Assembly: GCA_026184775.1 (NCBI GenBank)
Contig: JANCYW010000013.1
Coordinates: forward strand, 305,001-369,000
Direction of reading: 5' to 3'
Source of the DNA: Cyanidium caldarium
Taxonomy: Eukaryota; Rhodophyta; Bangiophyceae; Cyanidiales; Cyanidiaceae
Length of the DNA: 64,000 nt
The notes under the pieces are model-generated. The model saw only the letters and a list, made by a program, of their open reading frames with translations. It was not told the origin of the DNA and did not search any database. The position numbers were made by a program, and so were the translations under genes. Shown piece by piece: positions 1 to 8,346 of this stretch. How positions within the stretch are numbered: position 1 is the first letter of the stretch; the number at the start of each line of letters is the position of its first letter.

Positions 1-1403
1 CGCACGGTGGTGGTGCGCGCTCCGAGGCGCAGATCGATGTAGCCCGGTGGCAGGTGCAGTGCGCAGAAAGCGCGCGGACAGCGCTGACAGGCGAAGAGCA
101 GCAGTCGTGTGGGATCGGCGCGGGCGTGGCACACTGCGCAGCGATGTTGCGGACATTCGAACGACGACATCGTGGCCGCTGTGGGCGCCCCCCCGATACA
201 CTCGGGATGGTATGTGCGCGCGCAGGACGGCTCGCTGCAGCGGAGACACGGCCGCGGTGTTCGTCGTCCGCACGCAAAGCAGTGGGTGCTGTGCGTGTCG
301 AGCGGCGAGCGCCACAGGTCGGCCGCCAAGTCGGCAGCGCGCGACGGGTGATGGCGGCGCGGTGGCATCGGCGGTCCGGGGCCGTGACGTTGGCGTAGGC
401 CGGCATGAGCGTGGCGACTGCCCCCGGGAAGATCCTCTTCGTCCTCATCGTCGTCGTCGCCGTCTTCCGGTTCGGTGACCGTGACGGAATCGTCGCTGGC
501 GTACACAGTGTCTGCCAGCACTGGCGGCCACGGCAGCACGTTCGATTGGCGGTCGGTGATGCCCGCGATGGCCGCTGTCGTTGTCGCGTCCGACTGACCT
601 AGTGAACGCACTGCCAACACTTCCAGGCCGGTCGCCGTGGCAGCTGTGGCAGTCGCCGTCGGTCGCGGCAACGGTCCCGCCAGCAGCCGCAGCCGTGGCG
701 TGGTGGGTGCCGCTGGATCGGCGGCACCGCTGGATAACAGCGCTGCCGCCGAGAACAGGCCGACGGATTCGGACGAGGCGGCGGCGTGCACCAATCGACA
801 CGCGCCAGGCACCACCGTTCCGGTGGCGTCCACCAGGTACCCACCGCAGGGGGTAGATGTGGGCGCAGGGATGCAGTAGGCGGCGAGCGATGGCAGTGGA
901 GGCGACGACATCGGCGGCGGACTCATCCAATGCGATGACCAGCCCGCGAGTACCCGCAACGCCTCTAGCAACACATCGTGCGCGGTGAGGTCGCCGGTGA
1001 CCCGGAAGCGCACCGCCGTATCCTCGTATTGCACCCATACGCCCATCACCGCCGGCGGCGGCGTAAGCGGCGACGCGCCCTCCGAACCACCCGTGCTGCG
1101 TTCTCGATCGACTGCACGGCTGTCGTTATCGGCGGCGGCGGCGGCGGCGGCCGTGAGCATCACCACCGCCTCGTCCTGTTCTTCACCGACCGCGCCCGCT
1201 ACCTTCAGCGACTGCCTCACTGCCGATTCACGGGCCGACGCGCCGACCCCCACAGCGTCTGCCTCGGGGACGGCCGCCCCCGACGGAGGCGTCGGCGTGG
1301 CTGGTGCTGCAGTTCCCGCCGCTGACGTCGGCACCTCTGCGGCCTCGCGCGTCTCCGCGACGCCCTCCACACCACCGGCTGTGTGGCCCCCTGGTAGAGC
1401 CAT
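1..1403 (-). CDS. PHD-finger chromatin protein, partial (C-terminus beyond left edge)
   Basis: An open minus-strand frame runs without a stop from an ATG at 1401-1403 to base 1, about 467 codons. The last 90 or so residues in the window hold Cys/His clusters of the PHD type: CFACGRR, then CLRCSEPSC, YHPEC, CPQHRCAVCHARA and CQRCPRAFC. The order and spacing resemble the PHD fingers of NSD/EDM2-type histone readers and methyltransferases. Before them are an acidic stretch (EDGDDDDEDEED) and a folded-looking part (VRFRVTGDLTAHDVLLEAL) that I do not recognise. A SET or further reader domain may follow outside the window. The frame stays open upstream to another ATG near 1551, but that part is arginine-rich and looks non-coding, so I prefer 1403. 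It is divergent from the gene at 1682. The PHD call is fairly firm; the exact family is inference. Confidence 0.72.
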   Translation of the reverse strand, partial: MALPGGHTAGGVEGVAETREAAEVPTSAAGTAAPATPTPPSGAAVPEADAVGVGASARESAVRQSLKVAGAVGEEQDEAVVMLTAAAAAAADNDSRAVDRERSTGGSEGASPLTPPPAVMGVWVQYEDTAVRFRVTGDLTAHDVLLEALRVLAGWSSHWMSPPPMSSPPLPSLAAYCIPAPTSTPCGGYLVDATGTVVPGACRLVHAAASSESVGLFSAAALLSSGAADPAAPTTPRLRLLAGPLPRPTATATAATATGLEVLAVRSLGQSDATTTAAIAGITDRQSNVLPWPPVLADTVYASDDSVTVTEPEDGDDDDEDEEDLPGGSRHAHAGLRQRHGPGPPMPPRRHHPSRAADLAADLWRSPLDTHSTHCFACGRRTPRPCLRCSEPSCARTYHPECIGGAPTAATMSSFECPQHRCAVCHARADPTRLLLFACQRCPRAFCALHLPPGYIDLRLGARTTTV

Positions 1404-1552
1404 GCGCGAATAGCCCGGCGTACCTGGTTGGAGGGGATGCCACTGCGCGCGAGAGCACCAACGCGGGCGGGGCCGCGAGCACCACCGAGTTGAACGTAAA
1501 ACTTGCGAACGACGAACCGCGCGCGAGCGAACGCCCACTGCGCCCGCCATGA

Positions 1553-1578
1553 GGGAATTCCCTGCGCGGATAAGGGAA
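1553..1578. promoter_or_regulatory. Palindromic promoter motif, copy 1
   Basis: The palindrome GGGAATTCCC (1553-1562) is followed by TAAGGGAA (1571-1578) in the divergent promoter between the PHD gene and the zinc-ribbon gene. The same pairing recurs at 8021-8058 and, in variant form, at 11672-11697, each time upstream of a gene start. A transcription-factor site is inferred from recurrence only. Confidence 0.4.
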
Positions 1579-1681
1579 TGGGCTGGGGTGCTCCCCGCCC
1601 GGACGTTGGTGAACGGAGGGCGGGATCGACACGGGGAACTCGTCTTCGGGTGGCCGCGCGCGGAGCACCCGGCGAGCAGCC

Positions 1682-2569
1682 ATGCGTGGACCGTCTGCGT
1701 CCGTGGCGTTTGCGCAATGGCCGCTGCCGTCGGTGAAAGAGCCGTGGAACGGCACGCGATGGCGGTGGCGGCGAGGTGGAAGACTGCTGAGAACGCGTTG
1801 GCGAGCCAGTGCCGAGCCGCAGCTGCCGCCGTCGGAGTGGCCGTCGCTGCTGGCGCAGGTGGCGGCGTACCGCAGGGAGATACGGGCGTCGGGGCTGGCG
1901 GGGAAGACGCCGGACGGAGCTGGCGTTGGTGTTGACGGGCTGAAACTGGACCCGGCGCTGGAGCAGTGGTTGTGCCACGGAGCTGAAGTCATGTGTCCGG
2001 TGATTCGATACACCTGTCAGCGCGGACACACGGTGTCCATGGCGGCCGCCAGTACGTTGGCGCGGAATTCGCTGTGTCCCGTGTGTCAGTACGCACAAGA
2101 GGCGGCGCGAAAGGGAATTTCGCGACGGCTGACACTGACGCGTATACAAGAGGCGGCCGCCGCACGTGGCGGTGCTTGCCTCTCCACCGAATATCACGGC
2201 GCGCGGGTGAAACTGCTGTGGCGGTGTGGCAAGTGCTCGCACCAGTGGCACGCCACCCCGGACAATGTGCTCTGGCATCGATCGTGGTGCCCGGAGTGTG
2301 CGCGTCGACGACCCGGTGAATCGGTCACACTGCAGCACATGCAGCAGCTGGCGGCCGAGCGCGGTGGTGCGTGCTTGTCGGAGGCGTATCTCGGTAGCCA
2401 AGTGCCGCTGCGTTGGCGTTGTGCTGCGGGCCACGAGTTTACCGCCACGCCAAACAATCTGCGACGCGGTGTGCGCGGCAACGGCACGCTGCGCAAACCC
2501 AGCTGGTGTCCGCTCTGTGCGCGCGCCCGTGTCGGCCGACCGCGAACACGGGCACTCGCGCCGAAATGA
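1682..2569 (+). CDS. Repeated zinc-ribbon (treble-clef) protein
   Basis: A 295-residue protein. The C-terminal two thirds hold about three copies of a Cys-rich unit. Two full copies start with RGGACLS (residues about 162 and 228), continue through a W-R-C turn (WRCGKCSHQW; WRCAAGHEF) and end in a CPxC knuckle (WCPEC near 202; WCPLC near 275). A shorter copy spans residues 104-135 (CQRGHTV and LCPVC). Each unit offers four metal ligands, as in treble-clef or zinc-ribbon domains of the 'probable zinc-ribbon' type found in algae, bacteria and large DNA viruses. The substrate is unknown; nucleic-acid binding is the usual guess. The first 95 residues are basic and poorly conserved in appearance. 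ATG 1682 is the first in frame. Zinc binding is well supported, function is not. Confidence 0.75.
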   Translation: MRGPSASVAFAQWPLPSVKEPWNGTRWRWRRGGRLLRTRWRASAEPQLPPSEWPSLLAQVAAYRREIRASGLAGKTPDGAGVGVDGLKLDPALEQWLCHGAEVMCPVIRYTCQRGHTVSMAAASTLARNSLCPVCQYAQEAARKGISRRLTLTRIQEAAAARGGACLSTEYHGARVKLLWRCGKCSHQWHATPDNVLWHRSWCPECARRRPGESVTLQHMQQLAAERGGACLSEAYLGSQVPLRWRCAAGHEFTATPNNLRRGVRGNGTLRKPSWCPLCARARVGRPRTRALAPK

Positions 2570-3085
2570 GCGCCAGGCATGGCGGTGAGCGCCGTAGCGG
2601 TAAAGTGTAGAGGGTGTTGAGAATGCGGAGCGTGCCTCTGCCTAGAGGCCGCTGCCGACCGTTGCGTGGGTGGGTTCGCCAGCCGGTGGCACGCCCTCCG
2701 GGCATCCCTCCGGGCATCCCTCCGCTTCCCCTGCGCGCGCTCCCTGCTGCGACGTTGTCGTCTCGCGGGAGAGCGGCGTCGACGACGCGCCATCGCGCCG
2801 ATCGCGTCTCCGCGCCGATGCGATCGCATTCGCCGCGCGGACGACGCGCTCCTCACGTCACACCGCCCCACCGCACCGGTTGCACATTGCGCGTTGCGGG
2901 CGCGGTCGCTCGAGGCAGGGGCGCACGGGTGTGCCACACCCGTCACGACGCACCCACAAGGTGCGTCCGCGGGAGGAGGAGGAGGCGGTGGTGGTGGTGG
3001 GTGCGGCGTCTTTGCGACGAGCGCGGTGCCGGAGGCGCGCTCGGAGCGGTCGACGACGAGAACGGAATCGCACCGAGCGACCGCC
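2570..3085. other. Intergenic, upstream of the UBL-bZIP gene
   Basis: No supported gene. It contains a short direct repeat (CTCCGGGCATCC-like units near 2695-2725) and a palindrome CCTCTGCCTAGAGG at 2634-2647. The bZIP frame is open upstream of its chosen ATG but the translation there is arginine-rich and featureless. Confidence 0.5.
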
Positions 3086-4717
3086 ATGGCCGACGAAAAA
3101 GGCGGGGGCGTTGGCGGTGGCGCTATGGAAGAGTCCGAAGAGGCCGAGATGGAGGTGGGCGTGCAACCGGGGTGTCTGCCGCTGGTGCTGGAGCTGGAGG
3201 AGGCCGGGGAGCGCGTGACCGTGCACGTTCCGGCCAACTGCACGGCGCGTGAGCTGAAGCAGCACCTCGTCGCCATGGGTTACTTGAGCGACGGCGCGCC
3301 TCCGGGAGACCTGTACTACGGCGGCCAGCGGCTGGATGAGGACGCCTCGATTCTGCAGTACGGCATACCGGATCTGTACGACCACTCGGAGGCGTTGTTG
3401 CGCATGGTGGATCAGGGCGGCCTGAACAGCGCGGACAAGTGCAAGGCGCTGGAGCGGGCGAATTCAGTGTTGGCGGCGCTGCGGGACGGGGCGATATTGC
3501 AGTGGCGAGCAGCAGCGGCGGCGGCGGCACCGCCAGCGGGCGAGGGCGACGCCACCCTGACGCACCGGGAGAGCGGGCCACTGGGAATGCCCGAGTTGGA
3601 TTCGTTGATTGCGCGTGCGGCGTCGGCGGGTACGCGGGCGATGCAGGCGACCACGGCGCGTCTGGGCGACTCGGATGATGACGCGCTGGTGCGCAGCAGT
3701 GGCAGCAACCTGACGCGCATGCGTTCGCGAGAGCTGCGCAAGATCGCCTTGCTGCTGGGCGGCGGTGTGCTGACGCCCGCCACCGAGACGCTGCTGCACG
3801 AAATGGATGCCGTGGAACAGCACGGTGAACCAGGCGGCGACGGTGTTGCGGAGGCGCTGTTGCCATCGCCGCTGGCGGACACGCCTTCGCTACACCTGCT
3901 GTCGCCGGTGGAGTTGGCGGAATTTATGAACCGCTGTGAACCGGAACTGTTCACCCCGAGCGGGCTCAAGGCGTTGGACGCCTTCACGCCCAGCAGCGCC
4001 ACCTGGGGGCGGATGCCATCGGGCGGATTGGATATGCCGACTGGCAGTGCCACCGGTGACGGAGGCGGGCGGGGCGTGGCACTCGACAACGAGTACCTGA
4101 TTGACAATTTGGGCTCGTTGGCGGAACAGTGGGTGATGGATCGTGTGGCATGGGGCGCGTCTGGTGCAGTGTCGGATGTGCCGGTGACCACCGCCACCAG
4201 CGCCACCGATACGGTGCACATCCCGGTGGAGCACCACGGCGCCCCATCGACCACGGCCATGCCGTTCGAGCCACCCCCCAGCATCTCCGGCGGATACGCA
4301 TTGCGCCCTCGCGCGACATCCAACGATGGCATCCACCACGTGTCGCTATCGCTGCCCAGCAGCCGCACCGACAGCGCCACCGGCATGCTCGACCGGCCGC
4401 ACGCATCCACCTCGAGCAGCACCGGCCGGCGTTCTCGTCCACGCCTGGCCCTGAGCAAGGAGGAGAAGCGCGTCCGCCGCATGGAACAGAACCGCCAGAG
4501 CGCCGAACGCTCCCGCCTGCGCAGACGACAATGGGAGGAGATGTGTCGCACCGAGGTGGCGCAACTGACCGCCGAGAACACCGCTCTGCGTCAGCAACTC
4601 GACGCCCTGCGCGACCAAGTGCACCATCTGCAACAACTGCTGGCCATTCACGTGCGCCGACAAGATCCCTATCTGGTATCGTCACCGAAGCAAGTGCCCG
4701 TCCAGACACCCATATAA
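3086..4717 (+). CDS. Ubiquitin-like/bZIP fusion transcription factor
   Basis: A protein of 543 residues. Residues about 30-110 look like a ubiquitin-like fold: a first strand ending RVTVHVPANCTARELKQHL, then LYYGGQRLDEDASILQYGI, which matches the ubiquitin pattern 'F-G-G-K-x-L-x-D-x-x-T-L-x-x-Y-x-I'. The middle is low-complexity and probably disordered. Near the C-terminus (about 455-515) is a bZIP domain: basic region EQNRQSAERSRLRRRQWEEM with the N-x7-R signature, followed by a leucine-heptad helix (VAQLTAENTALRQQLDAL and LRDQVHHLQQLL). It should dimerise and bind DNA in the nucleus. The UBL could recruit the proteasome or a partner; that is inference. The start at ATG 3086 (MADEKGG) is chosen because the upstream open frame is low-complexity. 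The domain pairing is unusual. Confidence 0.8.
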   Translation: MADEKGGGVGGGAMEESEEAEMEVGVQPGCLPLVLELEEAGERVTVHVPANCTARELKQHLVAMGYLSDGAPPGDLYYGGQRLDEDASILQYGIPDLYDHSEALLRMVDQGGLNSADKCKALERANSVLAALRDGAILQWRAAAAAAAPPAGEGDATLTHRESGPLGMPELDSLIARAASAGTRAMQATTARLGDSDDDALVRSSGSNLTRMRSRELRKIALLLGGGVLTPATETLLHEMDAVEQHGEPGGDGVAEALLPSPLADTPSLHLLSPVELAEFMNRCEPELFTPSGLKALDAFTPSSATWGRMPSGGLDMPTGSATGDGGGRGVALDNEYLIDNLGSLAEQWVMDRVAWGASGAVSDVPVTTATSATDTVHIPVEHHGAPSTTAMPFEPPPSISGGYALRPRATSNDGIHHVSLSLPSSRTDSATGMLDRPHASTSSSTGRRSRPRLALSKEEKRVRRMEQNRQSAERSRLRRRQWEEMCRTEVAQLTAENTALRQQLDALRDQVHHLQQLLAIHVRRQDPYLVSSPKQVPVQTPI

Positions 4718-4786
4718 AGGTGGCGCCGATGTCCCGGACGCCAGCATGACACACACGGGGCATCTCTGTGCTGCGCGTTGTTCTCG

Positions 4787-4867
4787 CGATCGATCGATGC
4801 CGATCGATGCCGCCGCCATCGACACGCACCCTTTCGATCGATGCCCGATCGATGCCGATCGGTCGGT
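4787..4867. repeat. Cluster of CGATCGATG palindromes
   Basis: Five or six copies of CGATCGATG or CGATCG lie within 81 bp in the upstream region of COX6A. A similar cluster lies at 35333-35382 in another promoter. It could be a regulatory site cluster or a simple tandem expansion. Confidence 0.5.
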
Positions 4868-4944
4868 TGGTGGAGCGCGAGCAAGACAGCGACGCGGCGG
4901 TGTGGTACGGCAGACCGCACGCACTCGCTCCACGGGCACACGGT

Positions 4945-5382
4945 ATGTCGCTGGCTCTTCGTGCGGCTCGGCGACTGGGGTGCAACCAGTGGGGTGGGCG
5001 ACGGGCAGTGTCGGGAGGTGGTGGTGGTGGTGGTGGTAGTGCCAACCCGGCCGCGCCGACTGCTGCCCGGGAGGAGCGCTGGTGGGCGCCGCGGGCGCCC
5101 GGCAAGGATGCCGCCGGGCGTCAGCACCGGGAGGAGGCTGGCAAGGACGTGGAAAGGTGGCGCCGGATGACTTTGATAGGGTTGGCGCCGGTGTTGGCCT
5201 ATATGGTGGTGTGCCTGTCGCGGTCGCACGAGCACGCCGAGCCGCACCCCGCGTACTCGTATTTGCGGCACCGCGCGCGGGTGCCCGGCTTTCCGTGGGG
5301 CGACGATGACCTCATCGGCACGCCCGAGGAACGCGCAGAGTGGCGTAAGCGCAAGGCGCAGCAGGGCCAGGAAGCGTCGTGA
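4945..5382 (+). CDS. COX6A: Cytochrome c oxidase subunit VIa
   Basis: 145 residues. The C-terminal 75 match mitochondrial COX6A: a basic tryptophan-containing lead (VERWRRM), one membrane helix (TLIGLAPVLAYMVVCL), then HEHAEPHPAYSYLRHRAR and the family-typical FPWGDDD. This subunit sits in the inner mitochondrial membrane in respiratory complex IV and modulates its activity. The N-terminus MSLALRAARRLG is basic and amphipathic, as a mitochondrial presequence should be, which favours ATG 4945 over the longer open frame. A glycine run of about eight residues separates presequence and mature part. COX6A ends about 70 bp before a possible first exon of the Obg gene on the same strand. Confidence 0.88.
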   Translation: MSLALRAARRLGCNQWGGRRAVSGGGGGGGGSANPAAPTAAREERWWAPRAPGKDAAGRQHREEAGKDVERWRRMTLIGLAPVLAYMVVCLSRSHEHAEPHPAYSYLRHRARVPGFPWGDDDLIGTPEERAEWRKRKAQQGQEAS

Positions 5383-5390
5383 GGATGGAA

Positions 5391-5415
5391 GAGGTGGTGG
5401 TGGTGGTGGTGGTGG
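5391..5415. repeat. (GGT)n microsatellite
   Basis: About eight GGT units lie directly after the COX6A stop, in the short gap before the Obg-like gene. Confidence 0.8.
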
Positions 5416-5617
5416 GAGTTGTACGCGCTGCAGGCAGAGCGGTAGATGCGATGGGGGTCGGTTTTCGTCTCATGTATTAGCGGTAGCACTGGAGTTGCGG
5501 GGTTGTTATCGTGAAAAATTCCTGCTGCGAGTTGTCGCTGTGTGCACAAGGGACTCCGTCGAGGGCAGCGCGCTGAGTACCTTGCGGAACAGCCCGCAAC
5601 CCACTTTGCTCCCCTAA

Positions 5618-6889
5618 ACTCCTCCACACAACATTCCTCGCTTCTCAACCTGGGTCATAAGAGCTCTGGGCGGCACGGGTGGTCGAGGTTGTGCGTCATT
5701 CGCCCGCAACCGACACCAGCGCGTCGGCCCGCCCGACGGAGGGCACGGCGGCGCCGGCGGTGACGTGATCACCGCGGTCGATGCGTCGGTGCGCGAGCCC
5801 ACCGTAGACGGTCACGCGCTGTCGCGGCAGGCGATGGCGGCCGCGGTGGCGGTGCGAGCGGGCGATGGCGCACCCGGTGGCCGCCACGCCATGCACGGCA
5901 AACGCGGCGCCGACGCGCTGGTGCGCGTCCCGCCGTGCACCTGCGTGCGCTTTCTGGACGTGCCGACGCGGCCGGAACTGATTTTGCTGCACGAACCGCG
6001 CCAGTTGCACGGCACGCCGCTGGCCGAGGAGGCACTCTCCCGGAGGCGTGCGGTGTCGCAGGCAGTGCTGGCACGCGGTGGTATGGGCGGCCGCGGCAAC
6101 GCCGCCTTCAAGTCGTCGGTGAACCGGTCGCCACGGCATGCCGAGGCCGGACGTGCTGGCGAGCAACAGCGCGTCTTGCTGGAGACGCTGGTGTGTGCGG
6201 ATGTGGCACTGGTGGGTGCGCCGCATGCGGGCAAGTCGGCGGTGTTGCGGGCGTTGACGCGGGCGCGGCCGCCACAGGAAGTGTCCAGCGCACATGGTGA
6301 GAGCACCGGGGCGGTGACGCCTACGTTGGGGGTGTTGGCGGATGATGAGCAGAGTGGTCGACGCCTGGTGTTGGCGGAGATTCCCTGCTCGATGTTGTCG
6401 ACGACAAGGGAGCGAAATGTTGCACGGGATCGCCGAGGGCGCATCGGAGGGATGAGAGAAGACAACGACGACGACGACGACGAGGAGGAGGAGGAGGAGG
6501 AGTACTTGTGGGAGGAAGCCATGGAGGAGGCGGTGGATGCTTGGAAGGCGGAGCGCCGACCGAGCGATGTACTGCGTGCCTGTCGCCACGTCGTGTTTGT
6601 CTGTCGCATCGATGACGACGACGACGACGACGACGACGACGAGTTGGACGCTCGAGTGGGTCGTCAGTTGCGAGAGCAGTACGAAGCGCTGTCGCATTGG
6701 GTGATGCCGCGTCGGCCTTCGCTCTGTATTGTGACCGCAGCGAGGGACACTGGCGCTTCTCATCGCCGACGGGCGCTCCGACTGCAACCGTCATGGGCGA
6801 GCGATACAGCGTTCTGCTCGGTGCATCACGGGGAGGAGATGCGCCAACGCCTCCTGGCACTGGCGCCAGCACCGCTACCATTGCTCTGA
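5618..6889 (+). CDS. Obg-family GTPase-like protein with eroded G motifs; 5' end unresolved
   Basis: The frame is open from 5618 but has no ATG before a clear Obg domain: GGTGGRGCASF near 5669, then GPPDGGHGGAGGD near 5727, and GGMGGRGNAAF with SSVNRSP and AEAGRAGEQ before the P-loop. These match the glycine-rich Obg fold of bacterial/organellar CgtA. The P-loop VGAPHAGKSAVLRAL is intact. The switch II motif (normally DxPG) reads EIPCSM, and the NKxD position reads TAARD. Long acidic inserts (runs of Asp and Glu) interrupt the G domain. Known Obg proteins assist large-subunit ribosome assembly in plastids or mitochondria; here GTP hydrolysis may be lost. The true start may lie in a small first exon at 5451-5473 (ATG...CAT|GTATTA) joined to 5662; that is a hypothesis. 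It converges on the hydrolase gene, whose stop is 57 bp away. Confidence 0.7.
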   Translation, partial: TPPHNIPRFSTWVIRALGGTGGRGCASFARNRHQRVGPPDGGHGGAGGDVITAVDASVREPTVDGHALSRQAMAAAVAVRAGDGAPGGRHAMHGKRGADALVRVPPCTCVRFLDVPTRPELILLHEPRQLHGTPLAEEALSRRRAVSQAVLARGGMGGRGNAAFKSSVNRSPRHAEAGRAGEQQRVLLETLVCADVALVGAPHAGKSAVLRALTRARPPQEVSSAHGESTGAVTPTLGVLADDEQSGRRLVLAEIPCSMLSTTRERNVARDRRGRIGGMREDNDDDDDEEEEEEEYLWEEAMEEAVDAWKAERRPSDVLRACRHVVFVCRIDDDDDDDDDDELDARVGRQLREQYEALSHWVMPRRPSLCIVTAARDTGASHRRRALRLQPSWASDTAFCSVHHGEEMRQRLLALAPAPLPLL

Positions 6890-6945
6890 CATGCACACCA
6901 TCGCCGCCGCCGACATATCCTTCGAGACGCTCTTTACCGTTCTCC

Positions 6946-7905
6946 TCACCCGCTCTGCGGCGATGTTAAATCATATTCAAAGTATTTTCCGGACAGCTCG
7001 GCGATCAAATCGTTGGTGCGCTGAAAGTCTTCCTCCTCCTCCAGCGTGTGGTCGCCGTACTTGACAAAGGTCACCGTGACGTCCTGGCTGCGCAGCACGT
7101 TGGCCAGCTGCAGTGCGCGCTGCGGGGGCACCTCCTCGTCGCGCAGACCGTGCACCAATCGCACCGGCACGTCGATGGGCAGCGAGTCGGGCGCGCCGCG
7201 CAGCAGCATATGCTGACGGCCGTCTTCGATCAGCTTGAGCGATATGGGATACTCTTTGAAGCCGTGCTGCAGCATGATGCTGCCCTCGTCACGCAACCGT
7301 TGTTTCTGTTCATCGCTGAGCGAGTCCCACACGATGTCCTCAGTGAAATCCGGGTCGGCCGCCAGACCAATGATACCGCACACTCGGTTGGGCCGCTTCA
7401 GGGTGGCCAACAGGGCGATCCAGCCACCGACGCCCTCACCGACAAGGATCACGCGGCCACACCGGTCGAGCACCTCGTCCAACAGCGCCACGGCGTGTTC
7501 CGCCCACAACGAGATCGTGCCCGAATCGGCAAAGTTGCCCGACGAGCGACCGGTGCCCACGTAGTCGGCGCAGAGCACGCCCTGACTGGTGGCGCGGCAG
7601 TACATCTCCACCTCCACCAGCTTGGTGTTGTAGCGCGATTTGGCCAAGCCCGGCAGGAAGAACACAAACGGCCGCGCCGTGCCTGACTGCAGATCGTAAG
7701 CGAGGGTGTAGTCGCCGACGGTGATGCGGCGGTTGCGTCCAGCGTGCTGCTGCACTTGAGCGACGGCCGCGGCGGAGAGTGCCCCGGCGCCTTGCATGCG
7801 CAGCGAGGCAAGATGATGGCGCCGACGGGGAGCTGGGCGCGCAGGGCGAGCGCATTGACGCGGCACGCTTCGTGGGAGAAATGTTGCAAACGCAGCCGCC
7901 GCCAT
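6946..7905 (-). CDS. ABHD10-like alpha/beta hydrolase, catalytic serine absent
   Basis: 319 residues. The fold runs FVFFLPGLAKSRYNT, then CADYVGTGRSSG, VGEGVGGWIALL, VRLVHGLRDEEVP and KYGDHTLEEEED. The order and spacing match ABHD10, a mitochondrial acyl-protein thioesterase and glucuronidase family. The acid (Asp in HGLRDE) and the histidine (GDHT) are in place. The nucleophile elbow, GxSxG in active members (GSSLGG in ABHD10), reads GEGVGG, so the serine position is glycine. It is either a pseudoenzyme or uses another residue. The N-terminus MAAAAFATFLPRSVPRQC looks like an organelle presequence, favouring ATG 7903-7905 over the longer open frame to 8082. A palindromic promoter motif lies about 120 bp upstream. 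Confidence 0.78.
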   Translation of the reverse strand: MAAAAFATFLPRSVPRQCARPARPAPRRRHHLASLRMQGAGALSAAAVAQVQQHAGRNRRITVGDYTLAYDLQSGTARPFVFFLPGLAKSRYNTKLVEVEMYCRATSQGVLCADYVGTGRSSGNFADSGTISLWAEHAVALLDEVLDRCGRVILVGEGVGGWIALLATLKRPNRVCGIIGLAADPDFTEDIVWDSLSDEQKQRLRDEGSIMLQHGFKEYPISLKLIEDGRQHMLLRGAPDSLPIDVPVRLVHGLRDEEVPPQRALQLANVLRSQDVTVTFVKYGDHTLEEEEDFQRTNDLIAELSGKYFEYDLTSPQSG

Positions 7906-8020
7906 ATCTTTTCGGACTCGGCTGCTCGCTCGCAACCGGTGAATGGCCCAGCGGCGGAGCGCGTCCCCCGTGCAGGTTGCCGCGCAACGGTGTCGTGGCG
8001 GTGCGCAGATTGCCCGCGAC

Positions 8021-8058
8021 GGGAATTCCCTTGCGGTGGCCCGTGTAAGGGAACTCCC
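8021..8058. promoter_or_regulatory. Palindromic promoter motif, copy 2
   Basis: GGGAATTCCC (8021-8030) is followed by TAAGGGAA (8046-8053), which overlaps a second near-palindrome GGGAACTCCC (8049-8058). It sits in the divergent promoter between the ABHD10-like and ABCA genes. A run of 12 G follows at about 8215-8226. Confidence 0.4.
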
Positions 8059-8346
8059 TGAGACGCAGCGCGAGCCACACACTGGGAAACGGCCGGCGAT
8101 TCGTTGCGGTCAGACAGCCGCGGCGGCAGAAATTCGGTCGTGCGCGTGCACAACGGGGACCGTGCAACGTGAACGCTGCCCAGGGCGGTGCCCGCTGGGT
8201 TGAGGTGAGCGCTTGGGGGGGGGGGGAATGGGAACGGCGTTGTGTCTCGCAAGTGTCGCTGAGGGAGTGCAGCACTGCGTGCCTTGTTGATCGGGGCGGT
8301 TTGTGAGGCTTGCAGTGAAGAGGCGCATCTGGGTTCAAGTTGGTCG

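Noticed and set aside
1217-2434. 405-codon minus-strand frame opposite the zinc-ribbon gene
   Set aside because: Antisense shadow of the Cys-rich coding frame; GC-rich codon bias keeps it open.
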